From contig OX387608.1 in assembly GCA_947568835.1 (NCBI GenBank), positions 18,696,535 through 18,760,534 of the forward strand: 64,000 bases of DNA. Direction: 5' to 3'. Origin of the DNA: Protonemura montana. Its lineage: Eukaryota > Arthropoda > Insecta > Plecoptera > Nemouridae. Positions 61,233 to 64,000 of this stretch are shown here, one piece after another (the stretch's first letter is position 1; each line of letters starts with the position of its first letter). The notes below the pieces were generated by a model, which ran no database searches, was not told where the DNA came from, and saw only the letters and a program-made list of their open reading frames with translations. The position numbers were made by a program, and so were the translations under genes.

Positions 61233-61979
61233 CACCCAAACTCCCTCTCCGTCACACTTATCGTTTATCTCGTGGATATGCTCTTGCTTTTGCTCAGTCC
61301 ATGTGTGTTTCATAGCGGGTGTAATAAAACGTCGAACGATGTCATAGAATGTTGTTTCACTCATTACTAGTGCATTCAAAGTTTCAGCGAAAGATTCCAT
61401 TTTTTTGAAACTCATCCCAGTGCAATAAATGGAAGTCGCAATTTTTATTGTTCCTACACCAAATTTATTGTTGCTCGGTTGGGATCGCCACTTACAAATG
61501 TGCATGTTCTTACATTTCGTTGTAACAATCAACGTTGACGCTTTGGTCGATTGTTGTATTTCAAGCACTGATTCTCCACATTTTGAGCAAAGTGTAAACA
61601 AAGGTTTCAAGCAATCCCAAAAGACAAAGAATAAGTCGTAATCTTTATGGGGTCTCTTTTTTCCTTGAATTGCGGTCGATAATGAGCCGTCGTCTTCTTC
61701 GGCGTCGGTGTCGCCGTCTGGTTCGGAATCAGAGCGCAAACCTGATGAAGGACACTCGTACAGGTCATCCGATTCTGAGTCAGTGTCATTGTCTGTATTT
61801 GCCACATTGTTGCCGTCTGAATGCAAAATATCGCCGATGAGATTACACTGGATGCCGATCTCTCGTGTAGCGGACTGCTCCGTAGGAGTCGCCGGACTCG
61901 CTGCTAGCAGGATAGCTTCGATGTCGGGCTCGACGTCAATGCAGACGACGCTCGAACACGCATTTTCAGTATCCTCCAC
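61191..61979 (-). CDS. Central part of Kolobok transposase, C-terminally truncated
   Basis: Acidic linker (DTDSESDDLYECPSSGLRSD), then a domain with cysteine pairs (LFTLCSKCGESV, TTKCKNMHICKWRSQP), helical FKKMESFAETLNAL, FYDIVRRFITPAMKH and VSGDGQFDSPCSST, then stop. The motif GDGxxDSP is the start of the Kolobok catalytic core; everything after it is lost. Confidence 0.75.
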   Translation of the reverse strand: MEDTENACSSVVCIDVEPDIEAILLAASPATPTEQSATREIGIQCNLIGDILHSDGNNVANTDNDTDSESDDLYECPSSGLRSDSEPDGDTDAEEDDGSLSTAIQGKKRPHKDYDLFFVFWDCLKPLFTLCSKCGESVLEIQQSTKASTLIVTTKCKNMHICKWRSQPSNNKFGVGTIKIATSIYCTGMSFKKMESFAETLNALVMSETTFYDIVRRFITPAMKHTWTEQKQEHIHEINDKCDGEGVWVSGDGQFDSPCSST

Positions 61980-62395
61980 GGCTTCGGCAACTCGCTTCTT
62001 TCGCAGGTAGATGGATTGACGACGCTGTTTTTTTTTTCAGGCTGAGAAGAAGTAGATGGCTCATCATGCCTCTTCTTGTCGGTGTCCCCTTTCATGTTTA
62101 TCGAAGGCACTGCTGATTTCTTCAAGACTCTGTTGCTGTCCTTTTTGTATATCGCCATTGCACTTTTGAGAGAAGGTCCTAGCTCGTACTCTTCTTTATC
62201 AAAGTGAATAGAGCATACGCGAGCGTAGGGTGACGGAATGAAATTGACACGGTTTATTTTTCTAATCCACATTTTGAAACGGTTTGGTGATCGTTCACGA
62301 TTTGGAAACTTGTGAAAGCCAATTTTATTCCCCTCGGCGTCCAAAGCCGGCTTTTTGGCGCTATTGCTACAGCCAAACACACAACAGAACGGCAT
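61904..62395 (-). CDS. THAP domain part of Kolobok transposase
   Basis: Starts MPFCCVFGCSNSAKKPALDA. The C2CH zinc finger is complete: C-x4-C near the start, then FHKFP, W at KMWIRK, and C-x2-H in ARVCSIHF, with SAMAIYKK in place of the usual AVP tail and a separate AVPSIN further on. It binds transposon ends in this family. The downstream part is in another frame; an A8-A9 run at about 62027 marks the likely shift. The start at 62395 is chosen over 62407 because THAP fingers begin MPxxC. Confidence 0.8.
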   Translation of the reverse strand: MPFCCVFGCSNSAKKPALDAEGNKIGFHKFPNRERSPNRFKMWIRKINRVNFIPSPYARVCSIHFDKEEYELGPSLKSAMAIYKKDSNRVLKKSAVPSINMKGDTDKKRHDEPSTSSQPEKKNSVVNPSTCERSELPKPWRILKMRVRASSALTSSPTSKLSC

Positions 62396-62719
62396 ATTGA
62401 AAGTCAAAAAAAGCTAAAATAATTATATGAACACAACCGTCATTACACAATACAATAGACACACTACAAACAAACCACACACTATTTCACGCGCGCTCAA
62501 TGCTGTTTAGGCTAGCAATGCCTGCCCGCTCAAGCCGCACGGTCGACTCGCTTACTAACCGGTGACGTCAGCATTCCCACCCCACCAAACTTTACTTGCG
62601 TCTAGCAGGGGCTACACTTATCGCACAAACGCCGGGTTTTTTTTATTCAACTATATTTCTGAATCTCCATCTAAATTCTTCGGCCCAAAAAAACCGATTT
62701 AACCGGAGTCTACCTTTAA

Positions 62720-63239
62720 GATTAAAAGTAACCATCGACAAGGATGAAATGGATTTCCTTGTTTCAATTCACAGAGTCCATGTAAACATTTGGTATCGTC
62801 TCACGCATGTGGTTTTGTGGAACTGGTGAACAGATTGGTTGCTACCCGCTTCTAAAAATAACACACCCTTTTCGCTACCTGGCAATCGCGATCCCGCCGA
62901 CAGGCTCACAAATACCGCATTTTCTGACAGCCTGAGCCGAGTCGGTAAGGTAGTCATGTAGTTCCTAGGCAGTGCCACTAAAATCCCGCAATCGCTAGCT
63001 GCTAGCACCCCAAACGACTGCTGCGATCATGGTGTGGTTCCAAAGAAGGTCCAAAAAGTTGGCAGAAACTTTAACACAGACTGTAAGGCTCTACCTAACC
63101 CATATTCTTTTCTCTAAGCTACTAGCGCGTTTACGAAAGTCACATGCACTACGGATTTTTCCAACTCCGCGGCACGTACAGCGGTTTGCTACAACTAGCG
63201 CCGCCACCATCCGTCATGCTCTAAGCTTTCTGTCAAACC
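62720..63239. other. Nothing recognised
   Basis: Spacer without repeats or coding signature. Confidence 0.4.
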
Positions 63240-63245
63240 CCAGTG

Positions 63246-63328
63246 CCGATATACCAGATACCTTTATACCAGATACCTTTATACCAGATACCTTTATACC
63301 AGATACCTTTATACCAGATACCTTTAAA
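63246..63328. repeat. 15-bp tandem repeat, 5.5 copies
   Basis: The unit is CAGATACCTTTATAC, perfect apart from the last copy. Confidence 0.9.
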
Positions 63329-63545
63329 CCTAACCTAAGTCTTTCTTTATGGTAGAAGTAAGTACTTGACGCTAGAGTCAACTTTAGAGTCAATTTTGAC
63401 CGAGGAATAAAAAAACCTCGTGAGATGCCTCTGGTGGATGCATTTTAATAATGTCCAGAATATTACCAAAGATACAGTAAACTATCATGTATTCAAAGAA
63501 CGAAAAGTTGGCACAAACTGACGAGGACTCTTATAGGTGGCCCAC

Positions 63546-64000
63546 AGTGGCGGTTCGTGGGGCAAAAAAGTGGGAGGCACAAGTTTTGTCACGTAGCCCT
63601 TTTAAGCCCCACAGAAAGTTTCATTTTGGGATTCGTACTAGTTTACTTGAGATCAGCTGACTGGATCCTATGCTTTATCCAGGTTATTCGAGATCAGCTG
63701 GCTGTATCAGCTGATACTTGATTGAGATGATCTATGAAATGTTGCTATTGGTTCTTGTTGGTGCTAACATGTGCAGAGATGTGTCAGCTTTCAGCTGCGG
63801 TATTCGTGAAAATATTCCAATGCTGTTTTTTTTTTTTGCTTGTAGGCGTTTTTGCTGGTCGCTGGATGCTGGACGCAGGATCCAGGGGAGTCAACAATTG
63901 CCGCCACGTGACGCTGCTTGAAGTCAAGGTACGTGCACTTCTTTTATATAAACTCATTTCATGCCCGACACGAGGCCACTGCTTGCAGCTGGTTTGCGAA
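63546..64000 (+). mobile_element. Short copy of composite hAT-ended repeat
   Basis: Begins CAGTGGCGGTTCGTG like the hAT-like element at 42631, then the conserved leader (63592-63645), only about two 41-bp units (63645-63710), the TTGAT..GATCTATGAA segment and the CAGGATCCAGGGGAGTCAAC segment. It runs off the window, so the right end is unseen. Confidence 0.6.

Larger units (their letters stand above)
60823..62715 (-). mobile_element. Kolobok-type DNA transposon with THAP finger
   Basis: The TTAA target duplications (60819-60822 and 62716-62719) and about 22 bp of terminal inverted repeats (AGGTGGACTCCGGTTAAATC at the left, same motif inverted at the right with one mismatch) define a 1.89-kb element. 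The transposase on the - strand has an N-terminal THAP finger and a central block ending at SGDGQFDSP, close to the Kolobok signature GDGRCDSPG. The catalytic C-terminal part is absent, so it is a deletion derivative. Confidence 0.85.

Overview
This is genomic DNA from an animal, most likely a marine or other non-vertebrate metazoan. Its genes are split by GT-AG introns, and it carries Penelope-like, LINE, hAT-like and Kolobok elements plus a very heavy load of tandem repeats. The species cannot be named from the sequence alone.

Left end (1-10.5 kb), the gene-bearing part. (1) A SERCA-type calcium ATPase on the + strand runs from the catalytic core to the stop codon in six coding segments (244-5453). 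Its introns hold a LINE tail, a 78-bp minisatellite beside a GC splice donor, and an unusual array of 13 copies of the intron-4 acceptor fused to the first bases of the next exon. The copy shown has an in-frame TAG after transmembrane helix M7 and lacks about 60 residues, including M8, so it is a damaged gene copy, an odd allele or an assembly fault. (2) A CCDC157-like coiled-coil gene on the - strand (7099-9530). (3) An FBXL4-like gene on the + strand starting at 9586. The last two start codons are 55 bp apart and diverge, which suggests one shared promoter. FBXL4 has three 5' exons near 10 kb and one LRR exon at 16.7 kb. The F-box exons are not visible between them.

Middle (10.5-31 kb), repeats inside or next to FBXL4. 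A tandem array of tRNA-like 52-bp units, a member of a long dispersed repeat family, a hAT-transposase-like fragment and a 115-bp repeat come first. They are followed by about 12 kb of a GCCAA/TCCTA pentanucleotide satellite containing an adjacent 3,865-bp duplication. A degenerate LINE follows.

Right half (31-64 kb), almost wholly mobile and tandem DNA: a Penelope-like element with hammerhead-ribozyme-like ends and a deleted relative; several LINE 3' fragments; a hAT-like element with 8-bp target duplications that contains a 2.2-kb near-perfect palindrome with its own 13-bp target duplications; five arrays of a 91-bp repeat derived from 5S rRNA; a 34-bp satellite; a 41-bp satellite with an 820-bp higher-order duplication; a 50-bp satellite; and a Kolobok-type DNA transposon with a THAP finger, TTAA target duplications and matching terminal inverted repeats. 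Apart from two or three exon-like stretches near 34.5-35.2 kb, no host gene is evident there.

The most unusual items are the multiplied splice acceptor in the SERCA intron, the tandem arrays derived from Pol III genes (tRNA and 5S), and the nested palindrome.
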